Shown here: piece after piece, positions 1 through 12,317 of the stretch
How positions within the stretch are numbered: the stretch's first letter is position 1
Layout of the letters: every line of letters begins with the position of its first letter
NCBI RefSeq assembly: GCF_040712315.1
Contig: NC_134017.1
Span: forward strand, 20,609,822-20,673,821
Length of the DNA: 64,000 bases
From: Castanea sativa
Taxonomy: Eukaryota; Streptophyta; Magnoliopsida; Fagales; Fagaceae
Direction: 5' to 3'
The notes under the pieces: model-generated
Databases searched by the model: none
What the model was told of the DNA's origin: nothing
What the model saw: only the letters and a program-made list of their open reading frames with translations
Program-made: the position numbers and the translations under genes

Positions 1-94
1 TGGACCGATATGCTACAGTTGCTTCTAAAATATTTTCGGGAGTTGTCCCTGAGCTCTAGGAAAGGAAAAGCCTTTTTTTTTTTAAGTTTGACCG

Positions 95-165
95 GTTCAA
101 CCAGTCAACATTGACTTGGTCAACACTGACTGGTAGCTAACACTGACTTGGTCAACATTAACCGG
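95..165. repeat. Short direct repeats upstream of a TATA box
   Basis: The words TTGACTTGGTCAACA and ACTGACTTGGTCAACA recur within 70 bp, separated by related CAACATTGAC words. They sit 45-110 bp upstream of the TATA box at 208, where upstream promoter elements are expected. Function is not shown. Confidence 0.4.
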
Positions 166-207
166 CGGCCCAAAAAGGTGCGTCGGGCAGCCCGTCACCC
201 AAAGGCC

Positions 208-215
208 TATAAAAG
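208..215 (+). promoter_or_regulatory. TATA box of the plus-strand (antisense-ORF) transcription unit
   Basis: TATAAAAG in a GC-rich setting, followed about 30 bp later by a C/A-rich start region and a pyrimidine-rich leader. Its orientation is opposite to the Tat pol genes and the same as the mobile-domain ORF that begins at 4,102. It is therefore a good candidate for the promoter of the antisense unit. The alternative is the promoter of a plus-strand LTR whose start lies outside the window. Confidence 0.5.
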
Positions 216-558
216 CCCCCTTTTGGCTCATTTTGACCACATTTATCTGGAGTGACTACGAACTTAACGGGTCCAGCTTTTCAGCTTCAGTCTGCTGCTT
301 CAGTCTTTTCTACACTCGAGGTCAGTGTCTATTTTCTTCTTCTCTTCTTTTTTTTGCAAAATTTTAGTAGCAATACTACTAGGGATTCATGCAAGTGCTT
401 ATTCTATTTTTGGAATATTCATAAGCATTTTTTTTTTTCGCCATGATTTATGCCATGCTATCTTAGGAAAATGCATATATATATTGGTTTTTGCCTATGT
501 TATATGGGTGTGCAAATATGCGAAAATTTCAATGCTGAAAATAAAACGTGGGATATAG

Positions 559-3500
559 GTAAGGGGACATACCTGGTAGTCAGGAATAGTGGAAATGCTG
601 AGACGTACGGCACAGCCACTAGTTAGCATCGGAATAAGATGTTAGCATACGGCATGGCCACCATAACCCACTGTTGATCAGGAACTTGATAACTTTTTAG
701 AAACTTGATAACTGTGTGATAGTGAGATGTACAACATGGTGGCTATTTAACCTCAAGATAGGATGTAACCATAATGCACGGCCGCTATAACCCACTGTAG
801 ATCAAGAGCTCGAAACTTCTTTAGGAACTTAATGACTGTGATGGCAAGAAGTACGACACGACTGCAAATTAACCTCAAGATGGAATGTGAGCATACGGCA
901 CAGCCGCTATTACCCACTGTAGATTAGGAACTTGGAAACTCTTCAGGAATTTGATAACTGTGCGATGGCGAGGCGTACGACACGGCCACTAATTAACCAC
1001 AAGATGGGATATGAGCATACGACACGGCCGCTATAACCCTCTGTAGATCAAGAACTCAGAACTTCTTCAAGAACTTGATAACTGTGCCATGGCGAGGCGT
1101 ACGACACGGCCACTAATTAACCTCGAGATGGCATATGAGCATACATCACAGCTATTATAACCTACTGTAGATCAGGAACTTGGAACTTCTTTAGGAACTT
1201 GATGATTGTGATGGGGAGGCGAATGACACGGCTGCTAATTAACCTCGAGATAGGATGTGAGCATACAACACAGCCGCTATAACCCACTGTAGATCAAGAA
1301 CTTGGAAACTCTTTAGGAATTTGATAACTGTGTGATGGCGAGGTGTATGACACAGCTGCTAATTAACCTCGAGATGGGATGTGAGCATACGGCATGGCCA
1401 CTATAACCCAGTATAGATCAGGAACTTGGAAAATCTTTAGGAATTTGATAACTGTGTGATGGCGAGGTGTACAACATGTCCGCTAATTAACCTCAAGATG
1501 GGATGTAAGCATACAGCACGGCCACTATAACCCACTGTAGATCAGGAACTCGAAACTTCTTCAGGAACTTGATAACTGTGCAATGGTGAGGCATACGACA
1601 TGGCCGTTAATTAACCTTGAGATGGGATATGAGCATACGTCACGACCGCTATAACCCACTGTAGATCAGGAACTCAAAACTTCTTTAGGAACTTGATGAC
1701 TGTGATGGCGAGGCATACAGCACGACCGCTAATTAACCTTGAGATGGGATGTGAGCATACGACACGGCCGCTATAACCCGTTGTAGATCAAGAACTTGGA
1801 AACTTTTCAGGAATTTGATTATTGTGTGATGTAGAGGCGTACGACACGGTTGCTAATTAACCTCAAGATGGGATGTAAGCATACGACATGGCCACTATAA
1901 CCCACTATAGATCAGGAACTTGGAAAATCTTTAGGAATTTAATAACTGTGTGATGGCGAGGCATACAACATGTCTGCTAATTAACCTCAAGATGGGATGT
2001 GAGCATACGACACGGTCGCTATAACCCACTATAGATCAGGAACTTGGAAACTCTTTAGGAATTTGATAATTGTACGATGGCGAGGCGTACGACATGGCCA
2101 CTAATTAACCTCGAAATGGGATGTGAGCATAGGACACGGCCACTATAACCCACTGTAGATTAGGAACTCGGAACTTCTTCAGGAACTTGATAACTATACA
2201 ATGGCGAGGCGTACGACGCGGATGCTAATTAACCTCGAGATGGGATATGAGCATACGTCATGGCCGTTATAACTCACTATAGATCAGGAACTCAGAACTT
2301 CTTTAGGAACTTGATGACTATGATGGCGAGGCGTACGACACTATTGCAAATTAACCTCGAGATGGAATGTGAGCATACAGCACAACCACTATAACCCACT
2401 ATAGATCAGGAACTTGGAAACTCTTTAGGAATTTGATAACTATGAGATGGTGAGGTATACGACCAGCCGTTAGTTAATCTCAAGATAGGATATGAGCATA
2501 CGTCACGATCGCTCTAACCCACTGTAGATCAGGAACTCGAAACTTCTTTAGGAACTTGATGACTTTGATGGTGAGGCGTACAACATGACCTCTAATTAAC
2601 CTCGAGATAGGATGTGAGCATACAACACGGTTGCTATAACCCACTGTAGATCAAGAACTTGGAAACTCTTCAGGAATTTGATAACCATGTGATGGCGGGG
2701 CGTACGACACGACTGCTAATTAACCTCGAGATGGGATGTGAGCATACGGCATGGCCACTATTACCCTGTATAGATCAGGAACTTGGAAAATCTTTAGGAA
2801 TCTTATAACAGTGTGATGGCGAGGCGTACAACATGTATGCTAATTAACCTCGAGATGGGATGTGAGCATATGGCACGGCCGCTATAACCCAATGTAGATC
2901 AGGAGCTTGGAACTTCTTTAGGAACTTGATGACTGTGATGGAGAGGTGTACGACATGACTACAAATTAGCCTCGAGATGGAATGTGTGCATACGGCACGA
3001 CCGCTATAACCCACTATAGATCAAGAACTTGGAAACTCTTCAGGAATTTGATAATTGTGCGTTGGTGAGGCGTATGTCACGGCCGCTAATTAACCTTAAG
3101 ATGGGATGTGAGCATACGACACAGCCACTATAACCCACTATAGATCAGGAACTCGAAACTTCTTCAAAAACTTGATAACTGTGTGATGGCAAGGTGTACG
3201 ACACGACCGTTAATTAACCTCGAGATGAGATATGAGCGTACGTCATGGCCACTATAACCCACTGTAGATCTTGAACTCGAAACTTCTTTAGGAACTTAAT
3301 GACTATTATGGTGAGGTGTACGGCATGGTCGCTAATTAACCTCGAGATGGGATGTGAGCATACGACACGGCCGCTATAACCCGCTGTGGATCAAGAACTT
3401 AGAAACTCTTCAGGAATTTGATAACTGTGTGATGGTGAGGGGTACAACATGTCTGCTAATTAACCTCGAGATGGGATGTAAGCGTGCGGCACAGCCACTA

Positions 3501-4098
3501 TGACCCACTGTAGATCAGGAACTTGGAAACTCTTTAGGAATTTGATAACTGTGTGATTGTGAGGTGTATGACACGGTCTCTAGTTAAGCTTTAGATAGGA
3601 TGTGAGCATACGGCTTGGCTGCTATAACCCGTGGTAGAGACGTACGGCACTACTGCTAGATAGCCTCTAAGTAAGATGCAAGCATACGGCATGGCCGCTA
3701 TAACCCGTTGTAGGATGTGAGCATACAGTCTGGCCGCTATTACCCACTATAGATCTGGAACTTAGAAACTCTTCAGGAATTTGATAACTATGTGATGGCG
3801 AGACATACAGCACGGCCGCTTATTAACCTCGAGATAGGATGTAAGCATACGGCACGGCCGCTATAACCCACTATAGAGACGTACGACACGGCCACTAGAT
3901 AGCCTCTAAATAAGACGCGAGCGTATGGCACGGCCGCTATAACATGCTCTAGGACTCTTGTAAGAATCAGTTTTCTTGTGAGAACATATACGTGACATGA
4001 ACCTGCACAACATGTTTAGGAAAGAGTGTTAGTTCATCTGTATTGCCATTTATTCCATGGGCTCACCATTTGTGTCTGAATTTCTAGTTGTTTTGTAG
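559..4098 (+). other. Intron-like segment containing the minisatellite
   Basis: A strong donor-like site (ATAG followed by GTAAGG at 559) stands just before the tandem array. A good acceptor-like site (TTGTTTTGTAG ending at 4,098) stands three bases before the ATG at 4,102. With the TATA box at 208 this predicts a leader exon of about 320 bp and one 3.5 kb intron. This is inference from splice consensus only. Confidence 0.4.
590..3960. repeat. 122-bp minisatellite array with higher-order structure
   Basis: About 25 full units plus several partial ones of roughly 120-124 bp. Each carries the phrases GAGCATACG, CACGGCCGCTATAACCCACT, GTAGATCAGGAACT and CTAATTAACCTCGAGATGGG with point changes. 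By eye there are three main unit types, told apart by the middle of the monomer (A: AACTCTTTAGGAATTTG; B: AACTTCTTCAGGAACTTG; C: AACTTCTTTAGGAACTTGATG). Their order is not random. The right end (from ~3,600) breaks into shortened units. No ORF is supported inside. Confidence 0.95.
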
Positions 4099-4101
4099 AT
4101 T

Positions 4102-4566
4102 ATGACTCGGAGGGTGAGTTCTAGAGGTGACTAGGGGAAGGCCCCCATTTATGTTACATCCTATGGGGACTTTTCTTCTGATTCTGAGATTGCTTCTACT
4201 CGAGTTTTGCAAAGCCTTTTTGACCTCGGGGGTGACGACATTAGGCCCACCGGTGGGATCCCTATGGAGACCCAATCCAGGAGTCGACGTTCAGCTAAGA
4301 TAGTTAGTGTTTCCTCTGAGTCTCGCACTATTTCCAGTGGGGCTTCCTCATGGCACATGCCAGCTACAAGGAAAGGGACCTCTAGAAGAGAGACACCAGC
4401 TAAGGATCTCATTTTTTATATAGAGGCTAATTTTTCTAAGGACGATGTTGAGCCAAACTTGGTTGCTCAAAGGCACAGTTTGAGACTAAGATTTCTACCA
4501 CGTCAAGCTGGTGCCGATGCTTATACTAGAGCAGTGGATGACGGTATCAGAGACACTCACCTTTAG
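4102..4566 (+). pseudogene. Antisense ORF of the Tat 3' region, N-terminal part
   Basis: The frame opens at an ATG just after the predicted acceptor and runs to a TAG at 4,564, with one in-frame TAG near 4,132. The product is Ser/Arg-rich and polar (DLGGDDIRPTGGIPME, then basic and Ser-rich stretches), low in hydrophobic residues, and has no catalytic motif I recognise. It precedes the mobile-domain segment at 4,687 on the same strand. The 120-bp gap between them contains a T-rich stretch that could be a small intron or decayed coding sequence. It is probably the disordered N-terminal arm of the mobile-domain protein. Function unknown; broken in this copy. Confidence 0.5.
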
Positions 4567-4686
4567 CGTGGGCTGAAGGATCATCCTTCTACCCAAACGC
4601 GGAAGAGACAGGCATGTTGTCTTTCTTATTTTTTTCATTTAGATTCCTGTTATATGCATGTGTTAATAGATAGCTTCTGATTCTAA

Positions 4687-5284
4687 ATGCAAGGGCCCAA
4701 CAAGATCCGTGGTCGGGGTGCTTGGTCAACTTTTCTTCGGTTGCTATCTAATCCTAAGACCCACCGGTGCTATGCAGATTTCCTAAGAGAGCAAGGATTT
4801 GAGGATTTTCTGAGGATCCCTCTATATACCATGAGGCACGGGATTGGGGAGGCTTTGGGGCAGCGGTTTCATGCCATGACAGGCAACTTTCATTTGAGCT
4901 GTAGAGAGTATGCAGCTCTCCCTTTTGACTGGATAGCCATCTTGGGCATTAGATTTGGTGGATACTCGATTCTGACTAATGACATGAGCTTTGAGATAGC
5001 CTGTGAGCTCTTAAGCATCCCTCTCCTACTGACGGATGGCACGAGAGCGTATTTTTGGCCTACCGCATCACCACAGATCCGCATTGAATGGCTATAGGGT
5101 AGCATACCCTGGAGTGTAGCGCCTACTCACATTCATCTTCAGCAGTTCTTCATGTATTTTATTCGTAGTTGCTTCTTTGGCAACAACCAATCAGTATTGT
5201 CCTGCCAGCTACTTTGGGCCATGTGAGCAGTCTCCGACATTGGGAGATATGACTGGGGATCCGTCACTTACAGCTTTTTCATAG
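4687..5284 (+). pseudogene. Plant-mobile-domain-like protein, 5' part
   Basis: Residues from 4,687 include HRCYADFLREQGFEDFL, GIGEALGQRFHAMTG, FHLSCREYAALPFDW and YSILTNDMSFEIACELL. Read through stops at 5,095 and 5,224, the frame continues as FFMYFIRSCFFGNN and YDWGSVTYSFFIAF. These hydrophobic and aromatic blocks fit the plant mobile domain (aminotransferase-like, PF10536 group), a domain shared by plant nuclear proteins of the MAIN/MAIL1 type and by transposable elements. A copia insertion interrupts the frame at 5,285; coding resumes at 13,759 in a compatible phase. Assignment rests on pattern recognition, not on a search. Confidence 0.55.
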
Positions 5285-5289
5285 CCTTC
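5285..5289. repeat. Left target-site duplication CCTTC of the copia element
   Basis: CCTTC directly before the LTR start TGAAGG; the matching copy is at 13,754-13,758 after the other LTR. A 5-bp duplication is standard for copia integrase and proves a single insertion event. Confidence 0.95.
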
Positions 5290-6688
5290 TGAAGGAAAAA
5301 TTCTGGTTTTGTATCTCATACAAAACACATAGCGAAAGCAACAAACAAGGATCTATTTCATTCATGATTGATAACGTGCACTACATAAATTTCAGAATTT
5401 AAGAACAAGATAGCGTACCTTGGTGTGGAGAAATTCAAAACAAAGATTAGAAGCACAAGATGTGTGGTCTCTCAATCAGTTTTCAAAGGGAGAATGAGAG
5501 TGTGTCTCACACTCTCTCACACACCGTTTCTTTTTCTTTTCTAATCTCTTACAATAAAAATTCTGTATGTTTCTCCCTTTATAACTAACTGATTATCTAA
5601 TTGGGCTGGCCTATTGGGCCTTTCCAATTGGGCTTTAGTGTGTGACTTGGAGTGGGACCAAAAGGGACCAATAAGACACTAGCTCCAATGGGCCTTGGGC
5701 CTTGGGCTTTTCCGTCAACTCTTGACAAGTCCAAAGTTACCATTTATTATATTTAATACCACTATATAAATATAATTGCACTCTAGGCCTTATTAATAAA
5801 TTATATCCCAAGACTTTATTATACACGTAACCCCTTCATAAAATATTCGTAGTAACACAAAGTCATAAATGTAGACTGCCACTTTGTAAATTACTACATC
5901 TTATCCTTGAGTACCCGGTTTAATTCTTTAAAGTTATTCATTATATATTTATGAAATCCAATTTCATAAATATATACTTTAGTAATTTCTTACTAAAGTG
6001 GTTAGGCCTAACTCTCTGAATAACTGAAACCATTAAACTTATCTCAAGGGAATATTTTATATCTCCATCAAGAGACTATGAATTCCATCTTGAGAATATA
6101 TGTTCCATCAACACTAAATGTGGCTGCCCAACATACTGAGGTTTTGACCCTCACTTCAGATCTCACTCCTGATATATCAAAGCAACCTACACTTTATGAT
6201 CAGGTCCATTATTCTCTCAGGATTAAGAGTTCATGCAAATAGAAGTCGTGAGATTTATTATTCATTTGACAGTCATTAGAAGAATAATAAATCTCACAGC
6301 GGTCCTGTTCAATATGTCTTAACTCTTAAAACATATCAACATATCAACTAGAAGTCTCCACTTCCATGATCAAGACAAATCATCTTAGTTGACACATTAT
6401 AGTCTTCGCAGATGAAATGCCCAATTTCATCACCGACTACGAACTATAAATTCTGAGTTTACAAAGAACTTGTGATTTACATCTTCTGTGACTTTTCACA
6501 TAAATCACATACAATGCATCTCATGGACTATATGATAATGTCCCATATTCATGTTACCATTATTTTAGATAATAATAAAATAACTTTATCAATTACAATA
6601 TTAAGTCATACATAATGTCATACATAATGTCATACATAATATCATACATAGCATCATACAATAGGATTTAAGGGCACTAATCCTAACA
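5290..6688 (-). repeat. 3' LTR of the copia element
   Basis: 1,399 bp with TG/CA ends. It holds a perfect 16-bp inverted repeat at 6,248-6,263 and 6,282-6,297, and a minus-strand TATA-like word (TTATAAAGG) near 5,577. Compared with the other LTR it lacks about 45 bp after 5,455 and has a small GGGCCTT duplication near 5,695. Confidence 0.95.
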
Positions 6689-6700
6689 ATCTCCCACTTG
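6689..6700 (-). promoter_or_regulatory. Polypurine tract of the copia element
   Basis: Read on the minus strand the sequence is AAGTGGGAGAT directly before the LTR start TGTTAGG. This is the usual copia plus-strand primer position. Confidence 0.85.
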
Positions 6701-6702
6701 CC

Positions 6703-8072
6703 CTAAAGACTATTGTGCACTAATCTAACTCTTATTCCCTCCAAATGTGACTCGAAAGTCTTTTGAGGAAAGGCTTTGGTAAAAGGATCTGCTAGATTAT
6801 TTGCACTTTTAATCTTTGCTACCACAACATCTCCACAAGCAACAATGTCTCGAATGATGTGGTACTTCCTCTCAATGTGCTTTCCTTTCTTGTGATTCCT
6901 TGGATCTTTGGATTGTGCAACCGCTCCACTATTGTCGCAAAACAATGTGATAGGAACTTGCTCCATTCTCACAACACCAAGATCAGAAAGGAATTTCTTG
7001 AGCCAAATAGCCTCCTTTGCTGCTTCAGAAGCAGCAACGTACTCGGCTTCCATGGTGGAGTCCGCAATACAAGATTGCTTAACACTCCTCCAACTTATGG
7101 CTCCACCTCCCAAGGTGAAAACACATCTTGAAGTGGATTTTTTGAAATCTAGATCCAATTGAAAATCTGAATCTGTATAGCCAACGGGAATCAAATCCTC
7201 ACTATGGTAAACAAGCATATAATCTCTCGTTCTCCTAAGATACTTGAGAATATGCTTTACAGCTTGCCAATGTTTTAGTCCTGGATTTGATTGATATCGG
7301 CTGACCATGCCAACTGAATAACAAATATCTGGTCTAGTACAAAGCATGGCATACATGAGACTTCCCACTGCAGAAGCATAAGGAACTTGTCTCATCATAT
7401 TTTCTTCCTCTTGAGTCTTAGGCCTTTGGTCATCAGACAGAGGAACTCCATGTCTAAAAGGAAGCAATCCTTTCTTGGAGTTTTGCATGCTAAACCGTTC
7501 TAGGACCTTATCTATATATCCAGCTTGTGATAAGTCTAACATCTTATTCTTGCGATCTCGCCAAAGTTTGATCCCTAAAATAAAGTTAGCCTCACCCAAG
7601 TCCTTCATATCAAATTGGCTTGACAACCAAACTTTAACCGATGACATTACCCCTACATCATTTCCAATGAGTAGAATATCATCAACATAAAGCACTAGGA
7701 ACATTACTACTTTGTCTCGATGTCTTTTGTACACACATGGTTCATCAAGATTTTGTTCAAAACCAAATGACTTGATTGCTTGATCAAATCTAATGTTCCA
7801 TGACCGAGATTCTTGTTAAGTCCATAAATGGACCTATTCAACTTGCATACCATATGCTCTTGGTTCTTTGCTATGAAACCTTCTGGTTGCAACATGTATA
7901 TTTCTTCTTCAAGATTGCCATTAAGAAATGCAGTCTTGACATCCATTTGCCAAATCTCATAATCATAATAAGCAGCAATGGATAAGAGAATTCTGATAGA
8001 TTTAAGCATGGCTACTGGCGAAAAAGTTTCATCATAATCAATACCTTCTTTTTGTGTATACCCTTTCGCCAC
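6703..8072 (-). pseudogene. copia reverse transcriptase and RNase H
   Basis: Minus-strand pol C-terminal half. The RT N-terminal block (GYTQKEGIDYDETFSPV, then QMDVKTAFLNG and YGL) is in 8,072-7,707. It shifts frame and continues at 7,734 with the catalytic box LYVDDILLIG, so the active-site YVDD is kept. RNase H follows (DSDFQLDLDFKKSTSR, ADSTMEAEY, DNSGAVAQSKDP), ending KAFPQKTFESHLEG at 6,703 close to the PPT. The frameshift near 7,730 and gaps upstream mean no full polyprotein can be made. Family is certain; exact copia lineage is not assigned. Confidence 0.93.
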
Positions 8073-8634
8073 TAGTCTTGCTTTAAAGGTTTCAACCTTT
8101 CCATCTATCCCTCTCTTTCTCTTGTAAACCCATTTGCAACCAACAGGTTTAATGCCATTAGGCGCCTTTACAAGATCTCATACATGATTTGAATTCATAG
8201 AATCCAATTCAGATTTCATAGCTTGGACCCGATTCAGCCTCTTCTGAGATAGCCTCATAAGTTTCTCCTAAACCTATGAATCTTATAGGAGGCCGAACAA
8301 TTCTCCCACTACAACGAGGCACCTGTGTACTAGACATCTCATGAGTAGTATCTTGTGGTGTATCTAATACAGTCACATCATCCCTAGTTTAATCTATTGG
8401 TTGTTCAACTACAGGTTCATTCATTTCAGCCCAGACAACTCTACTTCTAGGAGTAAAATTATTCATATAGTCATTTTCCAAGAATTTGGCATTTGTGCTA
8501 ACAAACACTTTATTATCCTTATGACTATAGAATAAACCTCCAACTGTTCCTTTTGGATACCCTACAAAAAATACCACTTCTGTTTTAGACTGTAACTTGT
8601 CAGACTTTCCTTTCAACACATGTGCTGGACAACC
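8073..8634 (-). pseudogene. copia integrase C-terminal region and linker to RT
   Basis: 8,619-8,389 encodes the integrase C-terminal stretch with VVFFVGYPKGTVGG, the conserved FxGYP-type box of copia integrase ends. A TAG at 8,636 separates it from the integrase core, at a position normally occupied by Trp. Downstream to 8,073 the frame is decayed: short coding-like words such as PIRFIGLGE appear near 8,280, then frameshifts lead into RT. Confidence 0.85.
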
Positions 8635-10155
8635 CTAAATGTGGAGATGTCTCAAACTAGGCTTACGCCCATTCCACAACTCTACAGGTGTTTTAGGAAT
8701 AGACTTCGAAGGTACTAAATTCAGAAGATATATTGCAGTATTTAAGGCATATCCCCAAAAAGAAATTGGTAGAGTCGAATAACTCAACATGGACCTAACC
8801 ATATCTAAAAGAGTCCTATTCCTTCTTTCTGCTACACCATTTTGTTGTGGAGTTCCAAGTGCAGTCAACTGGGATATAATCCCATTTTTAGTCAAGTAAT
8901 CCTTAAAATCACCAAGAAGGTATTCGCCACCTCCATCAGATCGAATGGCCTTTATGTGTTTACCCAATTGATTTTCAACTTCAGCCCTAAACTCTTTGAA
9001 CTTTTCAAAGGCTTCGGACTTCCGTTTCATTAGGTACACATAACCAAATCTAGAGTAATCATCAGTAAAAGTAATGAAATACTCATAGCCACCTCTTGCT
9101 TGGATTGACATAGGACCACATACATCTGAATGTACTAGTTCTAGCAAATCTTGGGCTCTTCTACCCTTTGCATTAAAAGGTCGTTTGGTCATTTTACCTT
9201 CCAAACAAGATTCGCAAACTGGAAAACCATCAAAGTCCATGGACTGTAAAAGTCCATCTTTGATTAGTCTTTGAATCCTACTTGAATTAATATGACCTAA
9301 ACGCAAGTGCCATAGATATGCATCACTAGTAGAAGGAAACTTTCTCTTTAATGATTTCACATGAGAGCTACTATCTAATTCAGAATAGTATAATTCATGC
9401 TTATCAGGAGTTAAAATATAAAGACCATCTACAATATTGCCAGAACAGATAAACACTTTATCCTTCTTTATTACAACATTGTCTTTCAGGATAATACAAT
9501 ATCCATGTTTACCTAAGTAAGTTGCAGAAATTAAATTCCTACGAACATTAGGTACATACAAACAGTCTTCCAATATTAAAACTCTAGACTTAAAACACAA
9601 ATTAAACACTCCAACAGCTTCAACCGGAATCTTGCTCCCATCAGCCAAAGTAAGAAATAGTTCTCCCTTATTCAACTTTCTGGTCTCCTGGAACCCCTGC
9701 AAAGAATTGCAGATATGATTAGTACAACTTGAATCCACACACCAGGAATCCGTTGGATTCTGTACCAAACATATTTCAAGAAGAAATGAACTTTTCATAC
9801 CCCTATTCTTGGTAGCCTTGAATGTTGGACAATTCCTCTTCCAATGTCCTTTCTCACCACAATGGAAACACTTTCCTTTGGTTTTCTTTCCTTTGTTGGC
9901 AACCCCTAAGGCAATTTGTTTACCATCTTTCTTAGTGAAGTCCTTCTTCTTCTTCTTCTTACCCTTGCCTTTCGACTTAGGTTGAGAAGTAGAAGCTTCA
10001 CCCACATTGGCTTCAACACTAGAAGTACCAAGGATGCCTTCCGCCGCCACTAACTCATTAATTAATTCAGACAAAGAATAAATCTTTTTGTTCATATTAT
10101 AATTGAGTCTGAATTCCTTGAATGATTCTGGTAGTGACTGGAGTATCATATCCAC
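8635..10155 (-). pseudogene. copia gag C-terminus, protease and integrase core
   Basis: One long minus-strand frame. In order it shows a Lys-rich linker, a CCHC zinc knuckle ([14 protein letters not shown]) that binds RNA, protease with the DSSCTNHIC active-site region (D-S/T-S/G type) and the integrase HHCC motif ([10 protein letters not shown], then CESCLEGKM). The integrase core follows with its first Asp in HSDVCGP, its second in IRSDGGGEY, and [15 protein letters not shown] carrying the catalytic Glu. The frame begins after an in-frame TAA at 10,156 and ends at TAG 8,636. All motifs needed for processing and integration look intact, so only nonsense codons inactivate this part. Confidence 0.93.
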
Positions 10156-10623
10156 TTAGGATTCTCCATCAATGTCGGCAACTAAAACTTCTAATGTGTT
10201 CAGATTAGCAATCAACATAAGACAATGCTCTCTCACTCAACTTCCTGCAGCCATTTTGGTATTATAAATTTGCCTCATGGTTTCTTGCCTTGCAGAACGG
10301 CCTTGCTCACCAAACATCTCCTTCAGACTATGCATTATGTCTGAAGCAAGTTCTACATCCTGCATTTGATGCTGTAGAACATTTGAGATAGATGTTAGGA
10401 TGTAGCACTTGGCCATCTCATTAGATTTCTGCCAACGATCATATCGCTATTTTTCCTCAAGCGGAGCATCTAATGAAGGAAAGGTAGGACATGGTTGAGT
10501 AAGCACATATTTGTGCTCTTCAGCAGTAAGAACAATGTCCAAATTTTTTTTCCAATCAACATAGTTGGATCCAGTCAATTTGTTTTGGTTAAAAATAGAA
10601 ACAAGTGGGCTAAATGATGCCAT
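10156..10623 (-). pseudogene. copia gag N-terminal region
   Basis: The start ATG is at 10,623 (minus). The reading begins MASFSPLVSIFNQNKLTGSN, which has the typical LxGxNYxxW gag opening, and continues through capsid-like sequence including MQDVELASDIMHSLKEMFGE. In-frame stops occur near 10,449 (TAG), 10,235 (TAG) and 10,157 (TAA). It would encode the capsid that packages element RNA in the cytoplasm; this copy cannot be translated through. Confidence 0.85.
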
Positions 10624-11330
10624 GACAAAATCTGAAAATAATAAACATGAATATAATAAGTAAATTGAACATTATCAATTTAGCATAAAAGCATATAATA
10701 TGGAACCTTAATAAAACCATAAAATAATATATGCAACGACAACTCAATCTCATATTTAATATCCCTCAACATAGAGTGAACATAAATTACTATGATTGAT
10801 TGAGAACCATTCTCATTATTAGTGCTATCATGATAACTCTTATCAAACACTAATAATATGCCGTTTTACATTTAGCCTCTAAGTAATAATAGTAAGAACT
10901 CAGCATAGAGGATACTATAATACTTAGTCTAGTGTATACCATTGTCTAGAATCATGTGTAACCACATTTCATCCCTTTAACAGGCTTATTTTGTAGTACC
11001 ATGATAAAACACCCTCCGCATGAAATGCAAAGCTCGAAACTAAGACAAGGTGTTTATCAAACCACTATAAACCAGGAAATTCAATCTTGTAGAACCATGA
11101 AATAAATACTCTTCGCATGGAATGCTAAGCTCGAGGCAAAGACAAAGTATATATTTCACACTACTATGAACCAACAATGGAGGCCGTGAGATCCAACCCT
11201 TGAATCTCTCTCCCACTAGATGTTTTAAAATAAAAGTTTTTAAGATCAAGAATGATAATAATGCTAGACACGTGAAAAAATATAATCCTAATCTCATTAG
11301 GAATCAATTTCATTAAACTAGCATTAACAC

Positions 11331-11334
<4 letters not shown>

Positions 11335-11371
<37 letters not shown>
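11335..11371. repeat. (AT)n microsatellite
   Basis: Uninterrupted AT dinucleotides, about 18 repeats, inside the copia leader. Confidence 0.95.
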
Positions 11372-11372
<1 letters not shown>

Positions 11373-11636
11373 CGTAATAAAAATCCTTATTACATATAAA
11401 AATTCATATTATATTTATATATAATATAATATACAAATTAATATATGTAATATATATTTATTACACTCTATATATATATAATATAATATAATATAATATA
11501 CCTATATATGTACTTTACATATATATATATTATGGCCCCACGGTTGAATGCATGGAGTGCAAATTCAAGATGGAATTCATGATTCATGAAGTCTAAGAAT
11601 CCATGTTTACAATAATATCTATGGGTCTCACTTGCA

Positions 11637-11640
<4 letters not shown>

Positions 11641-11692
<52 letters not shown>
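11641..11692. repeat. (AT)n microsatellite
   Basis: 26 uninterrupted AT repeats, inside the copia leader. Confidence 0.97.
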
Positions 11693-11694
<2 letters not shown>

Positions 11695-12302
11695 ATTGAT
11701 CTTTTCATAGCCATAAAACATGCAAGACAAAAGAAAAGCTTTGATAGTCAACCCATGCAAGCCAAAATCTAAGAACCCAACCGTATAACACAATTCAATT
11801 GCATGTGTCATATAAGCCAAAAGTTGAAAGTTAAACCATGCAAAGACTTTTATTCCATGCAAGCCATGCACCAATTCCATGAATCTACGTCCAAGCCAAA
11901 CGGTGCAAGACAAAAAAAAATTTATTTGATTGGCATAACTTCCATCCGTGAATGAAATGGTAGTTATTTTTAAAAAAAAAAAAAACTACCATCCATTTCA
12001 ATAACCACCTACCCATCCGTATGGAACATGTATAGAATGTAAAAAGTGGTTATCATTTTGAATGTGCCCATACATATATCAATGGCTATAAAGCATTAAC
12101 ATTCAATCATATTCTTCCATTAATGGTTATAGAATCAATGACCAATCCGTGCACATGCAGAACAATACATCACATATATTTATCAATGCACACAGAATTT
12201 ATGGAACAATATCTTTATGTAGAAATTTGAAAACACAAAGATATCGGTTTTCTTAAATTCTAAAACTCAATCACACGCTATACAATCATGATATGAAAAC
12301 CT

Positions 12303-12315
12303 GGCTCTGATACCA
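12303..12315 (-). promoter_or_regulatory. Primer binding site of the copia element
   Basis: On the minus strand TGGTATCAGAGC follows the 5' LTR end by two bases. This matches the 3' end of plant initiator tRNA-Met, the usual copia primer. Confidence 0.92.
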
Positions 12316-12317
12316 AT

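Larger units (their letters stand above)
10624..12302 (-). other. copia 5' untranslated leader, AT-rich
   Basis: 1.7 kb between the PBS and gag with no supported ORF. It contains two long (AT)n microsatellites, at 11,335-11,371 and 11,641-11,692, and several imperfect short AT repeats near 11,400-11,540. Confidence 0.8.

Noticed and set aside
252..558. Two overlapping plus-strand frames after the TATA box
   Set aside because: Phe/Leu-rich translation of a T-rich leader; better explained as 5' untranslated exon.
590..3960. CRISPR-like array
   Set aside because: Units are ~122 bp of continuous related sequence with no spacer/repeat alternation; this is a plant minisatellite.
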